DNA of 64,000 nt from Methylocystis sp. (lineage in GTDB: Bacteria; Pseudomonadota; Alphaproteobacteria; Rhizobiales; Beijerinckiaceae), in the NCBI GenBank assembly GCA_020252485.1, contig JADCCX010000033.1, positions 1-64,000 of the forward strand, in the 5' to 3' direction. Below, in pieces: positions 46,233-55,246 of the stretch. Below the pieces are notes generated by a model, which was not told the DNA's origin, ran no database searches, and was given only the letters and a program-made list of their open reading frames with translations. Positions within the stretch are counted from its first letter, which is position 1. Each line of letters begins with the position of its first letter. The position numbers and the translations under genes were made by a program.

Positions 46233-48296
46233 ATGACGGGCGATGTCCTGATTGAAGTCCAGAACCTGAGCATCGGTTTTACAGGTCGCTCGGGCAAACT
46301 TCTGCCCGTTCTGCGCAATATCGATCTTGGCGTTCGGCGCGGGGAGACTGTTGGTATCGTCGGCGAGAGCGGTTCCGGCAAGAGCACGCTCGCGCTCGCC
46401 ATGATGGGCTATCTCAAGCATGGCCTGCGCGTGATCTCCGGGCAATCGGTGTTTGACGGGCGCGATCTGCTAACCATGCCGTCGCGCGAGTTACAGCGCA
46501 TTCGCGGTGGCAAGATCGCGTTGATCCCACAGAACTCGGGTCAGTCGCTGTCGCCCAATCTGCGCGTCGGCGCCCAATTGACCGAAGCGCTGGCGCTGCA
46601 CGGCAAGCTGGCGCCTTCGGCTTTTTCCGCGCGTGTCATCCAATTGCTGCAGCAGGTGCGCCTGCCGGATCCCGAAGTCATCGCGAGCCGCTATCCGCAT
46701 GAGTTGTCCGGCGGACAGCAGCAGCGAGTCGCCATCGCCATGGCCCTGGCAGGAGAGCCTGAGGCCCTGCTGCTTGACGAGCCGACCACAGGCCTTGATG
46801 TCACCACACAGGCGCACATCCTCGAACTTCTGAGCGACATTGCTGTGCGCTTTGACAAGGCGATGATCTATGTCAGCCATGATCTCGGTGCGATTGCACG
46901 CGTCTGCAGCCGGGTCGTTGTCATGTATGCCGGCGAGATCGTCCTTGATGGCGATGCGACGACGGTTTTGACGAATCCCGGCCATCCCTATGCGCGCGGT
47001 CTCCTCGCGTCGATTCCGCGGCGGGGTAACCCAGATCTCCCCATGGCGCTCGAAGGTCGCCCGCCGCCTCCGGGCGGTGCCGGGCCTGGTTGCTCCTTTG
47101 TGGATCGTTGCGCCATTGCCGAAGCGCCATGCCGCGCCGAGCGGCCCGGCCTCCAGCCGCTCCTTGCGGGCGGGCGCGTTCGCTGTCGTCTTCCCGAAAG
47201 GGCTGAGTCGATCCCGACAAAGCGGGATGGCAAGCCGGCATCGGCCGGCGGAAGCTTTGGTGAGCCTTTGGTGCGATTGTCGAACCTTGCGATCAGCTAT
47301 GCCCGGCAGAGCCTCGTCGATCAGCTGCTGGGTCGCAAGCCGCAAGGTGTTCCAACTGTCGACAGGGTCAATATCGAAATCCGGCAAGGTGAAGTCATCG
47401 GTCTCGTCGGCGAATCGGGGTCCGGCAAATCCACCATCCTCAAGGCGGTCGCCGGTCTGGTCGGGCCGGCAAGCGGCGAGATCGCCTATGACAAGTCTGG
47501 CGCGTTGCCAGCGACTGTCGAGCAGAGGCGGCCAGAGCAGCTGCGCGAGATTCAGCTCATCTTCCAGAACCCGGACGAGAGCCTTAACCCCCGTCATACC
47601 ATCGGGCAGATCCTCGCTCAGCCGCTCCAGCTCTATTTTGGACTTTCCGGCGGCGCGCTGCGGGAGCGCAGCATCGCCATCCTCGAACGGGTCCGTCTTG
47701 GCGCGCATTATCTCGATCGGCTGCCCAGTCAGCTCTCAGGTGGAGAAAAGCAGCGCGTCGCCATTGCGCGCGCCTTTGCTGCAGAGCCGAAGCTCCTGCT
47801 CTGCGACGAGGTGACATCGGCGCTCGATGTCTCGGTTCAAGCAGCCGTTCTTGATTTGCTCGACCAGCTCCGGCGCGACAATGGCACCACCTACATCTTC
47901 GTCGCGCATGACCTGGCGGTCGTTCGCGCGCTGTCGGACCGGGTTGCCGTTCTCTACCAGGGAAGGCTCTGTGAAATCGGGCCGGCTGCGGCTGTCTACA
48001 GCAGGCCGTGTCACCCTTACACCGAAGCGCTGTTAGGTGCTGTGCTGGAGCCGGAACCGGGTGCGCGGCCTATCCTGATGGCCGAGGACAACATGGAGCT
48101 GTCGCCGCCGGCCAAGGGTTGCCCGTTCCAGCGACGCTGTCACCGCAAGGTCGGGTCGATCTGCGAGAGCACGACTCCGCCACAACGGGATGCCGGGGCT
48201 GAACATGTCATCCATTGTCATATTCCCATTGGCGAACTCACATCGGCACAGACTGTGAGCGCCCTGGGCAACGCAGGTCGGCCTCATGTCCAATGA
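46233..48296 (+). CDS. Fused double ABC ATPase (DppD-DppF type)
   Basis: A 687-residue protein with two complete ATPase modules in one chain. Module 1 (about residues 5-325) has Walker A GESGSGKST, signature LSGGQQQRVAIAMAL, Walker B LLLDEPTTGLD, and the dipeptide-family cysteine tail GCSFVDRCAIAEAPC. Module 2 (about 345-670) has GESGSGKST, LSGGEKQRVAIARAF and LLCDEVTSALD, with the tail GCPFQRRCHRKVGSIC. Walker B of module 2 has Val where Pro is usual after Asp-Glu. The fusion removes the need for two genes seen in the 18628-20608 importer. ATG 46233 is used; the earlier in-frame start lies in the permease gene. Confidence 0.92.
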   Translation: MTGDVLIEVQNLSIGFTGRSGKLLPVLRNIDLGVRRGETVGIVGESGSGKSTLALAMMGYLKHGLRVISGQSVFDGRDLLTMPSRELQRIRGGKIALIPQNSGQSLSPNLRVGAQLTEALALHGKLAPSAFSARVIQLLQQVRLPDPEVIASRYPHELSGGQQQRVAIAMALAGEPEALLLDEPTTGLDVTTQAHILELLSDIAVRFDKAMIYVSHDLGAIARVCSRVVVMYAGEIVLDGDATTVLTNPGHPYARGLLASIPRRGNPDLPMALEGRPPPPGGAGPGCSFVDRCAIAEAPCRAERPGLQPLLAGGRVRCRLPERAESIPTKRDGKPASAGGSFGEPLVRLSNLAISYARQSLVDQLLGRKPQGVPTVDRVNIEIRQGEVIGLVGESGSGKSTILKAVAGLVGPASGEIAYDKSGALPATVEQRRPEQLREIQLIFQNPDESLNPRHTIGQILAQPLQLYFGLSGGALRERSIAILERVRLGAHYLDRLPSQLSGGEKQRVAIARAFAAEPKLLLCDEVTSALDVSVQAAVLDLLDQLRRDNGTTYIFVAHDLAVVRALSDRVAVLYQGRLCEIGPAAAVYSRPCHPYTEALLGAVLEPEPGARPILMAEDNMELSPPAKGCPFQRRCHRKVGSICESTTPPQRDAGAEHVIHCHIPIGELTSAQTVSALGNAGRPHVQ

Positions 48297-49344
48297 GACG
48301 GCTGCTCAGATGCAGGGCTCAAAGCTGACGCTTCCGGATCGTCGGCGCTCTCTGCCTGTCGACGAGGCGCTCGAACTGGTGGCAAGGATTCTCGTCAAGG
48401 CAGGGCTGCCCACCGACATTGGCCAGTGCGTGGCGGAGCATCTTATCGATTCTGAGCTTTGCGGCGTGGAATCCCACGGCATCGTGCGCGTGATCCAGTA
48501 TGTCGAGCAGCTTAAATCCGGGTACCTTTCGCCGAAGGCGCGCCCTGTCTTGGCTCTTGGCGAGACGGGACTGCCATTCATTGATGGCGGCGGCGGCATC
48601 GGCATCCCGGCGATGCATCTCGCAATGGATCAACTCTGTGACATGACCAGCAGCAGCGGCATGGCCGTTCTGCCGATCCGCAATGTTGGGCATACCGGCC
48701 GCATCGGTGCCTTTGCTGAAATTGCAGCTATGCGCGGCATGTTCGTCATCATTATCGGTGGCGGCGGACGCCAGAACTGGCGCCAGGCTGCACCCTATGG
48801 CGGGCGCAAGGCGATCCTGCCGACGAACCCTTACTGCATGGCGATCCCCGGCGGCGCGCATGGCCCCGTTGTCATCGATTTCGCGACTTCGATGATCGCC
48901 GGCGGCTGGTTGCATTCCGCCAGAGCCGCAGGCGCTCTGGTGCCCGCAGGCGCGATTATCGACGCCGACGGAAATCCGAGCCGCGACCCCAAGGCCTATT
49001 TCGATGGCGGCGCAATCCTGCCCAAGGGCGGTCCGATGGGCTACGGCCTGGCCGTGATGGCCGAGATGATCTGCGAGGCGATGCTTGGTCCAGCGGCGAC
49101 CGAGAGCAACTGGTTGACCCTGGCGATCGACACTTCCCGTTACCGCGATCGCTCCGTCATGACCGAGGCCGCAGAAGAAGTGCTCTCGGAGCTTCGCGCT
49201 TGCCCGCCTGCGCCCGGGTTCGAACAGGTTCTCGTGCCGGGCGAGCGCGAGCGCGATGCAAGACACGCCAATCTTGCTCGTGGATTGTTGTTGCCAGAAA
49301 AGACGCTGGAGGACATCCGAAGCCTCGCAGCAGTGTTCAATTGA
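48286..49344 (+). CDS. Ldh-family (malate/L-lactate dehydrogenase type) oxidoreductase
   Basis: A 352-residue NAD(P)-dependent oxidoreductase of the type-2 malate/L-lactate, ureidoglycolate or 2,3-diketogulonate reductase family. Conserved features include SHGIVRV with a catalytic-type His, GHTGRIGAFAE with a second His, LPTNPYCMAIPGG and VIDFATSMIAGG. It interconverts a 2-hydroxy acid and a 2-oxo acid. Its start overlaps the ATPase gene by 11 bp, so it is the last gene of the importer operon, and it may feed or drain the same 2-oxo acid pool as the FMN oxidase at 39633. Confidence 0.87.
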   Translation: MSNETAAQMQGSKLTLPDRRRSLPVDEALELVARILVKAGLPTDIGQCVAEHLIDSELCGVESHGIVRVIQYVEQLKSGYLSPKARPVLALGETGLPFIDGGGGIGIPAMHLAMDQLCDMTSSSGMAVLPIRNVGHTGRIGAFAEIAAMRGMFVIIIGGGGRQNWRQAAPYGGRKAILPTNPYCMAIPGGAHGPVVIDFATSMIAGGWLHSARAAGALVPAGAIIDADGNPSRDPKAYFDGGAILPKGGPMGYGLAVMAEMICEAMLGPAATESNWLTLAIDTSRYRDRSVMTEAAEEVLSELRACPPAPGFEQVLVPGERERDARHANLARGLLLPEKTLEDIRSLAAVFN

Positions 49345-49414
49345 TTGTGCGCATTGCCCGTCAGCACCCGGAAAAACATCACGCAGGCAGTAGCCTGTAA
49401 ATCGGCGTGGCGTT

Positions 49415-49527
49415 TGACCCCAGATCGGCACCGAAGGGTGACCCCATCTGGAATCCAGTAAGACATTGAACTGTTGCATGAATTCTCCGCTTCGGCGGGG
49501 TCACGCTTGTGCGCCGATCTGGGGTCA
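49415..49527. repeat. Remnant of IS21-type terminal repeats
   Basis: tgaccccagatcggc (49415-49429) is inverted at 49513-49527, and a second tgacccc copy lies at 49439-49445. Several spaced tgacccc motifs are characteristic of IS21 family ends. No transposase is left between them. It lies in the gene-free right end of the island (49345-49756), which otherwise holds only the flank repeat. Confidence 0.5.
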
Positions 49528-49583
49528 GTTGATGGAGCCTATACACAGGTTGGGGCGCGACGCCTTTTGGACCCGGAAAACGG

Positions 49584-49801
49584 TCGAAAATCCCGAGCCG
49601 CGTTAGGTTCTCACCCGCTCAAACCGCTTCATCCAATCAGAAGCCATTTCATTCAAGCACGCGCTTCCCGACACCCCGGCCGCACCCAAGACATTTCGGG
49701 GTGCATCGCAATTGATGCGCCCGAAGTCACAAGTCATTGAAATATATGGAAAAAAATGGTGCCCAGAGCCGGAATCGAACCAGCGACACTGCGATTTTCA
49801 A
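49584..49801. repeat. Right island boundary: tRNA-Phe 3' part and flank (att site)
   Basis: The 218-bp partner of 27841-28058. The segment 49755-49801 is identical to the left copy and lies within tRNA-Phe. The segment 49584-49754 is the diverged flank. Because the tRNA is complete here, this end carries the reconstituted gene. Confidence 0.85.
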
Positions 49802-49832
49802 TCGCATGCTCTACCAACTGAGCTATCTGGGC
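49757..49832 (-). tRNA. tRNA-Phe (GAA)
   Basis: A 76-nt tRNA including the encoded CCA. Acceptor stem GCCCAGA / TCTGGGC, D-arm AGCTCAGTTGGTAGAGC, anticodon stem-loop GCGATTGAAAATCGC with anticodon GAA, and T-arm GCTGGTTCGATTCCGGC. It is downstream of yacG on the same strand. Its 3' half is the island attachment site. Confidence 0.97.
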
Positions 49833-50028
49833 AGCCGCGTTGGGATGCCGAAGAAGCATCCGCGCGAACGGTGCGTGCTATAGGGTCTTGGGCGCAGCCT
49901 GTCCACCCGTAAGGCCGGCCCGAGACCCGAAAAATGTTTTGCCGGGCCAGCGATTGAAATCATCGGCATCATCGGCGTGAGGGAACAGGCCCGTTCCCGG
50001 CGCGGGGTGCAGGGAATGTCTCCGGCCC

Positions 50029-50250
50029 TCACCGCGGACCGGAAGGCCCCTCCGTCTCGCCCTCGCTGCTCGTGTCGTCCTCGGTCACCGGGATGGCGTA
50101 GGATCCCGTCAGCCAGCGGTTCAGATCGACATCGGAACAGCGCTTTGAGCAAAAGGGCTTGAAGCGCAATTGCGCCGCCTGCCCGCAGATCGGGCATTTG
50201 CGCGTGGCGGCGCTGTTGTCATTCGCGGGAGGCCTGCGGCCATCACTCAT
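50029..50250 (-). CDS. yacG: DNA gyrase inhibitor YacG
   Basis: A 73-residue zinc protein. The four-cysteine site CPICG ... FCSKRCSDVDLNRWL is intact, followed by a disordered acidic tail. Relatives bind GyrB and block gyrase DNA binding. The start MSDGRR is well placed. It lies 21 bp after the acyl-CoA synthetase-like gene and close to tRNA-Phe, the usual neighbourhood in Hyphomicrobiales. Confidence 0.93.
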   Translation of the reverse strand: MSDGRRPPANDNSAATRKCPICGQAAQLRFKPFCSKRCSDVDLNRWLTGSYAIPVTEDDTSSEGETEGPSGPR

Positions 50251-50271
50251 TGTTGTTCCGCTTTCCGATGC

Positions 50272-51789
50272 TCATCCGCCGTCTGTCTTCGCCGCGTCGA
50301 GCGCGCGCAATTCCGTCTTCAGGATCTTGCCATAGCTGTTCTTCGGCAGCGCTTCGATGAAAACATAATCCTTGGGGCGCTTGAAACGGGCGATCTTCGA
50401 GAGGCAAAGCGCATCGAGTTCGCCCGTTGGCGCCTGGCCGACCACATAGGCGACGAGCACCTCGCCCCATTCCTCATCCCGCCGGCCGATCACCGAGACC
50501 TCGCGGACAGAAGGGTGGAGCAGCAGCACCTCCTCGACTTCGCGCGGATAGATATTCGCGCCGCCGGAGATGATCACGTCTTTCGAGCGGTCCTTGAGCG
50601 TGAGATAGCCCTCCGCATCGAGCGCGCCGATATCGCCGGTGTGGAGCCAGCCGCCGCGCATCGCCCTGGCATTGGCTTGCGGATTCTCCCAGTACCCCGG
50701 CATGACCGGATCGCCCCGGCAGATGATCTCGCCGCTTTCGCCAACGGGAACGTCGCGATCATCCTCATCGACGATCCTGACCTCCATGCAGGCGTAGGCC
50801 CGGCCAGCGGAGGCGAGCCGCTCCCGCCAGCGCGGATGGCTGCGGTCGCCGATCTCGGCCTTCGGTAATGTGGTGATGGTCATCGGGCTTTCGCCCTGCC
50901 CGTAAATCTGGGCGAAGCAGGGGCCGAAACGATCGAGCGCCGTAATCGTATCGGCGACATACATCGGCGCGCCGCCCCAGATGATCGTGCGGATGTTGCG
51001 GCTGGCGCAATCGCCCGGCGCATTCACCAGCCGCTTGATCATGGTGGGCGCGGCGAACATCGAGAGCCGCGGCCAATCGCCGATGCTCCTGAAAATCTCG
51101 GCGGGGTCGAAGCCTCCGCTCTCCGGGATGACGTTGATGCCCGCCCGCATCACATGCGCCATGATGTAGAGGCCGGAGCCATGGCTCATGGGCGCCGCAT
51201 GCAGGATCGGATCGCCAGGCAGGATCGGATCGACCTCGAGCGCATAGGCATAGGACATCGCCGCGAGGTTGCGATGGGTGAGCGCCGCGCCCTTCGGCCG
51301 CCCCGTCGTGCCGCTGGTGTAGAAGAGCCAGGCCGGCGCATCGGGCCTGACATCGGCGACCTTCATCGGATCAGCCTCGGTCAGCCGGGAGTATTCAGGA
51401 CCACCGATGACAATCATCGCTTTCAGGCCAGAGGGCGCATGACCGCCCACGGCGCCGGCCATATCGTCCGAGACGAAGGCCAGCTTCGCGCCGGAATTCT
51501 CCAGAATGTAGCGAATCTCCTCGCCATGCAGCTTGGCGTTGACCGGAACAGCGCAAAGCCCGGCATGCCAGATGGCGTAAAGGCATTTGACATAGCGGCG
51601 CGAGTTCTTTGCCACGATCGCCACACGGTCGCCCGGCTTCAGGCCATAAGCTGCGCGCAACGCGGACGCGCGCCTTGCCGTGAAGGATGCCAGATCGCCG
51701 TAGGTGTCGGTAATGCAATTGCCCACAGCGAGCGCGGGAGCATCGGGAGAACCGGCGCCATTGCGGGAAAGCCAGACGGCGATGTTCAT
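50272..51789 (-). CDS. Acyl-CoA synthetase-like AMP-binding enzyme
   Basis: A 505-residue adenylate-forming enzyme. It has the P-loop YTSGTTGRPKG, the IYGQGESPM region, the TGD motif in HTGDIGALDAEGY with the hinge Asp/Lys in LKDRSKD, and the C-terminal catalytic Lys in SYGKILKTEL. It should activate a carboxylic acid to its acyl-CoA through an acyl-AMP. Chain length is undetermined. It is placed between maf and yacG, which are usually neighbours, so it has been inserted into this conserved block. Confidence 0.88.
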   Translation of the reverse strand: MNIAVWLSRNGAGSPDAPALAVGNCITDTYGDLASFTARRASALRAAYGLKPGDRVAIVAKNSRRYVKCLYAIWHAGLCAVPVNAKLHGEEIRYILENSGAKLAFVSDDMAGAVGGHAPSGLKAMIVIGGPEYSRLTEADPMKVADVRPDAPAWLFYTSGTTGRPKGAALTHRNLAAMSYAYALEVDPILPGDPILHAAPMSHGSGLYIMAHVMRAGINVIPESGGFDPAEIFRSIGDWPRLSMFAAPTMIKRLVNAPGDCASRNIRTIIWGGAPMYVADTITALDRFGPCFAQIYGQGESPMTITTLPKAEIGDRSHPRWRERLASAGRAYACMEVRIVDEDDRDVPVGESGEIICRGDPVMPGYWENPQANARAMRGGWLHTGDIGALDAEGYLTLKDRSKDVIISGGANIYPREVEEVLLLHPSVREVSVIGRRDEEWGEVLVAYVVGQAPTGELDALCLSKIARFKRPKDYVFIEALPKNSYGKILKTELRALDAAKTDGG

Positions 51790-51796
51790 GGGGCGG

Positions 51797-52432
51797 TTAA
51801 ACTCTGTTCAGCCAGCCGAGATGCACCGGATAGCCCTCCCCGCCCAGCAGGTTGCCGACCTCGTAAAGCGGCAATCCGACCACATTCGTGTAGGAGCCAA
51901 TGAGCTTGACGACGAAGCTGCCAGCCAGCCCCTGGATGGCGTATCCGCCGGCCTTGCCCCGCCATTCGCCTGAGGCGAGGTAATGGTCGAGATCGTCCTT
52001 GGACAACCGCTTGAAACGCACGCGCGTCTCCACAAGCCGCTCGCGTATCGACCCCCGCGGCGTCACCAGCGCCACGCCGGTATAGACCCGGTGGGCGCGG
52101 CCCGAGAGCAGGCGGAGGCAGGCTGCGGCCTCGTCGACCAGTTCGGTTTTGGGCAGGATGCGGCGGCCGACGGCGACCACGGTATCCGCGGCCAGCACGA
52201 AGGCGCCGGCGGTCGCCTCATCACGCTCGGCGACCTTGCGGGCGGCCTCTGCCTTCTCGCGCGCAAGCCTTGTGGCAAGCGTTCGGGGACGTTCAAGCCG
52301 GCCCGGCGTCTCGTCGATTTCGGCAGGCATGACGGCTGCCGGCTCAAGGCCGGCCTGGTTGAGCAGGGCCAGACGGCGCGGCGATCCCGAGGCGAGGATG
52401 AGTTTGGTGCGCCAATTGTCCTTCGCGTTCAT
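51797..52432 (-). CDS. maf: Maf-like nucleoside triphosphate pyrophosphatase
   Basis: A 211-residue house-cleaning pyrophosphatase. The N-terminal [14 protein letters not shown], the EIDETP motif, and [18 protein letters not shown] with its catalytic Asp are seen; [11 protein letters not shown] is the C-terminal mark. Such enzymes remove modified or non-canonical nucleotides. It lies 26 bp after infA and 7 bp before the AMP-binding gene. Confidence 0.93.
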   Translation of the reverse strand: MNAKDNWRTKLILASGSPRRLALLNQAGLEPAAVMPAEIDETPGRLERPRTLATRLAREKAEAARKVAERDEATAGAFVLAADTVVAVGRRILPKTELVDEAAACLRLLSGRAHRVYTGVALVTPRGSIRERLVETRVRFKRLSKDDLDHYLASGEWRGKAGGYAIQGLAGSFVVKLIGSYTNVVGLPLYEVGNLLGGEGYPVHLGWLNRV

Positions 52433-52458
52433 ACATGGGCCATCGGGTGCTAGGAGCC

Positions 52459-52677
52459 TTACTTGAAGCGGTAGGTGATGCGGCCCTTCGTCAGGTCGTA
52501 CGGCGTCATTTCCACAAGAACCTTGTCGCCAGCGAGAACCCTGATGCGGTTCTTGCGCATCTTGCCGGCGGTATGGGCAACGATTTCATGATCGTTTTCG
52601 AGCTTCACGCGGAAAGTCGCATTCGGCAGGAGTTCTGAAACGATCCCGGGAAACTCCAGCAGTTCTTCCTTTGACAT
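52459..52677 (-). CDS. infA: Translation initiation factor IF-1
   Basis: A 72-residue S1/OB-fold protein with the family's usual length and sequence: [38 protein letters not shown] and [12 protein letters not shown]. It binds the ribosomal A site during initiation. First gene of the infA-maf-(AMP ligase)-yacG row. Confidence 0.97.
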   Translation of the reverse strand: MSKEELLEFPGIVSELLPNATFRVKLENDHEIVAHTAGKMRKNRIRVLAGDKVLVEMTPYDLTKGRITYRFK

Positions 52678-52758
52678 GGCGCCTCATGGATTCACCCGGC
52701 CGGGCGTTTCATCCGATGCTGCTCCGTAACCCAATTGATCGGCTTTGTGAACAGGGCG

Positions 52759-53664
52759 CTATTCGGCCAGATAGCCGCCGTCGTGGAGGCTGGCGATGCG
52801 GGCGAGAGCGGCAGGATCCGCCCCCTCAAGCCCCAGCCTGTTGAGCCATTCTGGCGGCAGATCGGGGAGGATCGCCAGCAGCTTTGCGGGAAGCGCCTTT
52901 GCGAGTTCATGATCAGGATGAGCGGGGTCCGTTTCGGCGGAGCCATATTCTCCCAGATGCCGCACGCTGTCCCATGGCAAAGGCGCCTGCGGGAAACGGG
53001 GCAGCAGCGTGGCCGCCTCCTCCCCTGCCACATACCAGCGGTTGAGATTGTCGAAGAAGGCGAAGCGATAGTTCTGCGCCAGCAGCAAGGGCTCAAAGCG
53101 ATGCGCCGCATCTGCCATGCTGAGGGGCTCGATGGCCTCGACGACGACGACCCTCGGCCGAAACCGCGTCCAGTCCTGGCCGGCCAGCACATCGGCCTCG
53201 TGGCCTTCGACATCAACCTTGAGGAAGTCGATGGCAGCCGCCTGATGCTCGGCGCAGAGCTTCGCGAGCGTCGTGACCGGCTTCCGCACCATCCGGCCTG
53301 CGATGCCGGCCTTTTCCGCCGCTTCGGCATGGGCGCGGGAAGCCGTCGACAGGCCGTGGAAGGTCGTCGCCTCGAAGAGATCGAGGGTCCCAGCCTCGCG
53401 GCCCGCCAATTCGGTGATCAGGATGTCGCGCGGCCGAACCCGCCTGTAGAGCCGGGAAAGCTTGGCCTGGGGCTCAACGACAATCCCCCGCCAGCCGGAG
53501 AGATAGAACAGGAAGGAGACGTTGTCGGCGACGGCGTGCCCGCCGCCCACATCGATGTAGAAGCCGCTTTCCTGCCCTTCGAACAGCCGCGCCAGCAGCA
53601 CGTCCTCCATGTTCTGCGCATAGGAGAGCAGCGGGAGCGGGGCAGTGCGGGCAGCGTCGGTCAT
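52759..53664 (-). CDS. FkbM family methyltransferase
   Basis: A 301-residue SAM-dependent methyltransferase. The FkbM core includes FYIDVGGGHAVADNVS (SAM loop), GIVVEPQAKLSRLY and IDFLKVDVEGHEADVLAG, an order typical of the family. The C-terminal 110 residues are unassigned. Such enzymes O-methylate sugars or lipopolysaccharide and glycan parts. The ATG at 53664 is chosen; the longer reading to 53850 runs into the palindromic repeat and is not coding. Confidence 0.85.
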   Translation of the reverse strand: MTDAARTAPLPLLSYAQNMEDVLLARLFEGQESGFYIDVGGGHAVADNVSFLFYLSGWRGIVVEPQAKLSRLYRRVRPRDILITELAGREAGTLDLFEATTFHGLSTASRAHAEAAEKAGIAGRMVRKPVTTLAKLCAEHQAAAIDFLKVDVEGHEADVLAGQDWTRFRPRVVVVEAIEPLSMADAAHRFEPLLLAQNYRFAFFDNLNRWYVAGEEAATLLPRFPQAPLPWDSVRHLGEYGSAETDPAHPDHELAKALPAKLLAILPDLPPEWLNRLGLEGADPAALARIASLHDGGYLAE

Positions 53665-53721
53665 CGGCGATCTTGAACAGCAGTGCGGCAGGCAAGTCCA
53701 GAGCCGATCCGGGCTGAGACT

Positions 53722-53910
53722 CCGGGTTAACCTGCGGGCTCCATCCCTCCCCTTGACGGGGAGGGTCGGCTGCGAAAGACGCCGGGGAGGGGTGATCATG
53801 ACGGTGACAATGAGAAAAGCCCCCCACCCGGCCTCGCTGCGCTCGGCCACCCGCCCCGCAAGGGGGCGGGATGGGCGCTCGTGCAGGCAAGCGTTACCCG
53901 AGTTCAGGGC
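53722..53910 (+). repeat. Dispersed palindromic repeat, copy A
   Basis: One of three related intergenic elements. It begins ccgggttaac, contains the stem ccctccccttgacggggaggg, a gcggcgaaag-type middle, ccccccacccggcc, then ccgccccgcaagggggcggg, and ends near gagttcagggc. In this copy the middle differs slightly (ctcgctgcgctcggcc). It lies between the divergent FkbM and liv-type genes. Confidence 0.85.
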
Positions 53911-53993
53911 AGTGAGCGCCGATCGCGCCAGTTGACTTGCGCGCGGCCGCCCGTCACCTTCTGGTTTCGGCCGCTGGGCTTTGGGAGGATTTC

Positions 53994-55199
53994 ATGCGTC
54001 TTGATCGCCGCCATTTCGTTGCAGGTTCCGCCGCGGCGCTCGCGCTGCCAACCCTTGTCCAGGCGCAGGGCGCGCCCCCGATCCGCATTGGCGAGATCAA
54101 CAGCTACACCGCTCAGCCGGCCTTCCTGCGGCCCTACCGCAACGGCTGGGAACTGGCGGTGGAGCAGATCAATGCCGCAGGCGGCGTGCTCGGCCGAAAG
54201 CTCGAAACGGTGTTCCGCGACGATGGCGGCAAGCCGGAGGATGCGGTGCGGCTCGCCGGCGATCTCATCAATGCGGAGAAGGTTGATCTTCTCGCTGGAG
54301 GCTTCCTTTCGAACGTAGGCCTTGCCATTGCTGATTTCGCGAATCAGAACAAGCGGTTGTACGTGGCTTCGGAACCGCTTTCCGATGCCCTCGTCTGGGG
54401 CAAGGGCAACCGCTACACCTTTCGGCTCAGGCCATCGACCTACATGCAGGCCGCAATGCTGGTGGAGGAAGCCGCCAAGCTGCCGGCCAAACGCTGGGCG
54501 ACGGTGGCGCCGAATTACGAATACGGCCAATCCGCCGTCAAATGGTTCAAGGAGCTGCTGAAGGCGGCAAAGCCCGATGTCGAATTCGTGGCCGAGCAGT
54601 TTCCCGCACTCGGCCGGATCGACGCCGGCGCCACCGTGCAGGCCCTTGAAGCCGCCAAGCCCGATGCCATCTTCAACGTCACCTTCGGCGCTGACCTGAT
54701 CAACTTCGTGCGCCAGGGCAACACGCGCGGCCTGTTCGAGGGGCGGCTCGTCGCCAGCATGCTGACAGGCGAACCGGAGTATATGGATCCGCTCGGCGCT
54801 GAAACGCCGGTCGGCTGGATCGTCACCGGCTATCCTTACCAGGATATCGCCACGCCCGAGCACACGAAGTTCCGCGAGGCCTACCGCGCGCGGTTCAACG
54901 ATTATCCGCGCCTCGGTTCGGTTGTGGGCTTCGACACCGTGATGGCGATCGCCGCTGCGATCACCAAGGCCGGCACCACCGACAACGAGAAGGTGATCGA
55001 CGCCATGAAGGGGCTGAAGTTCATGTCCGCCTTCGGCCCGGTCGAGTTCCGCGCCATCGATCATCAGGCGACGCTGGGCGCCTATGTCGGGCGGACAGCT
55101 GTCAAGGATGGCAAGGGCGTCATGACCAACTGGCGCTACGCGGACGGGGCGAAGTATCTCCCGTCCGACGATGTCGTGAAGACCTTGCGGCCGCAGTGA
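53994..55199 (+). CDS. Branched-chain amino-acid-type ABC substrate-binding protein
   Basis: A 401-residue periplasmic binding protein of the LivJ/LivK fold. The N-terminus has an RR motif (DRRHFVAGSAAALALP) and an export cleavage site near VQAQG, so Tat export is likely. Early IRIGEINSYT and GGVLGRKLE are family marks. Ribosome site GGGAGGA is 4-8 bp before the ATG. It is first in a four-gene importer operon. LivJ-fold proteins also bind amides, urea and aromatic acids, so the ligand is open. Confidence 0.9.
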   Translation: MRLDRRHFVAGSAAALALPTLVQAQGAPPIRIGEINSYTAQPAFLRPYRNGWELAVEQINAAGGVLGRKLETVFRDDGGKPEDAVRLAGDLINAEKVDLLAGGFLSNVGLAIADFANQNKRLYVASEPLSDALVWGKGNRYTFRLRPSTYMQAAMLVEEAAKLPAKRWATVAPNYEYGQSAVKWFKELLKAAKPDVEFVAEQFPALGRIDAGATVQALEAAKPDAIFNVTFGADLINFVRQGNTRGLFEGRLVASMLTGEPEYMDPLGAETPVGWIVTGYPYQDIATPEHTKFREAYRARFNDYPRLGSVVGFDTVMAIAAAITKAGTTDNEKVIDAMKGLKFMSAFGPVEFRAIDHQATLGAYVGRTAVKDGKGVMTNWRYADGAKYLPSDDVVKTLRPQ

Positions 55200-55246
55200 G
55201 GGCGCTAACGAGCGGCCATCCTTCGCATTGCCGCGGGGGATAGCGC

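Larger units (their letters stand above)
28059..49801. mobile_element. Genomic island integrated at tRNA-Phe
   Basis: The island is about 21.7 kb, bounded by the 47-bp identical att repeats (28012-28058 and 49755-49801). It holds a toxin-antitoxin pair, a tyrosine integrase, IS remnants and a large catabolic gene set with its own regulator and importer. The right repeat restores a complete tRNA-Phe. The integrase lies 1.1 kb from the left boundary, not beside the intact tRNA, which is the reverse of the common P4-type layout. The boundaries are seen in sequence; mobility today is not shown. No conjugation or replication genes are present. Confidence 0.8.
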
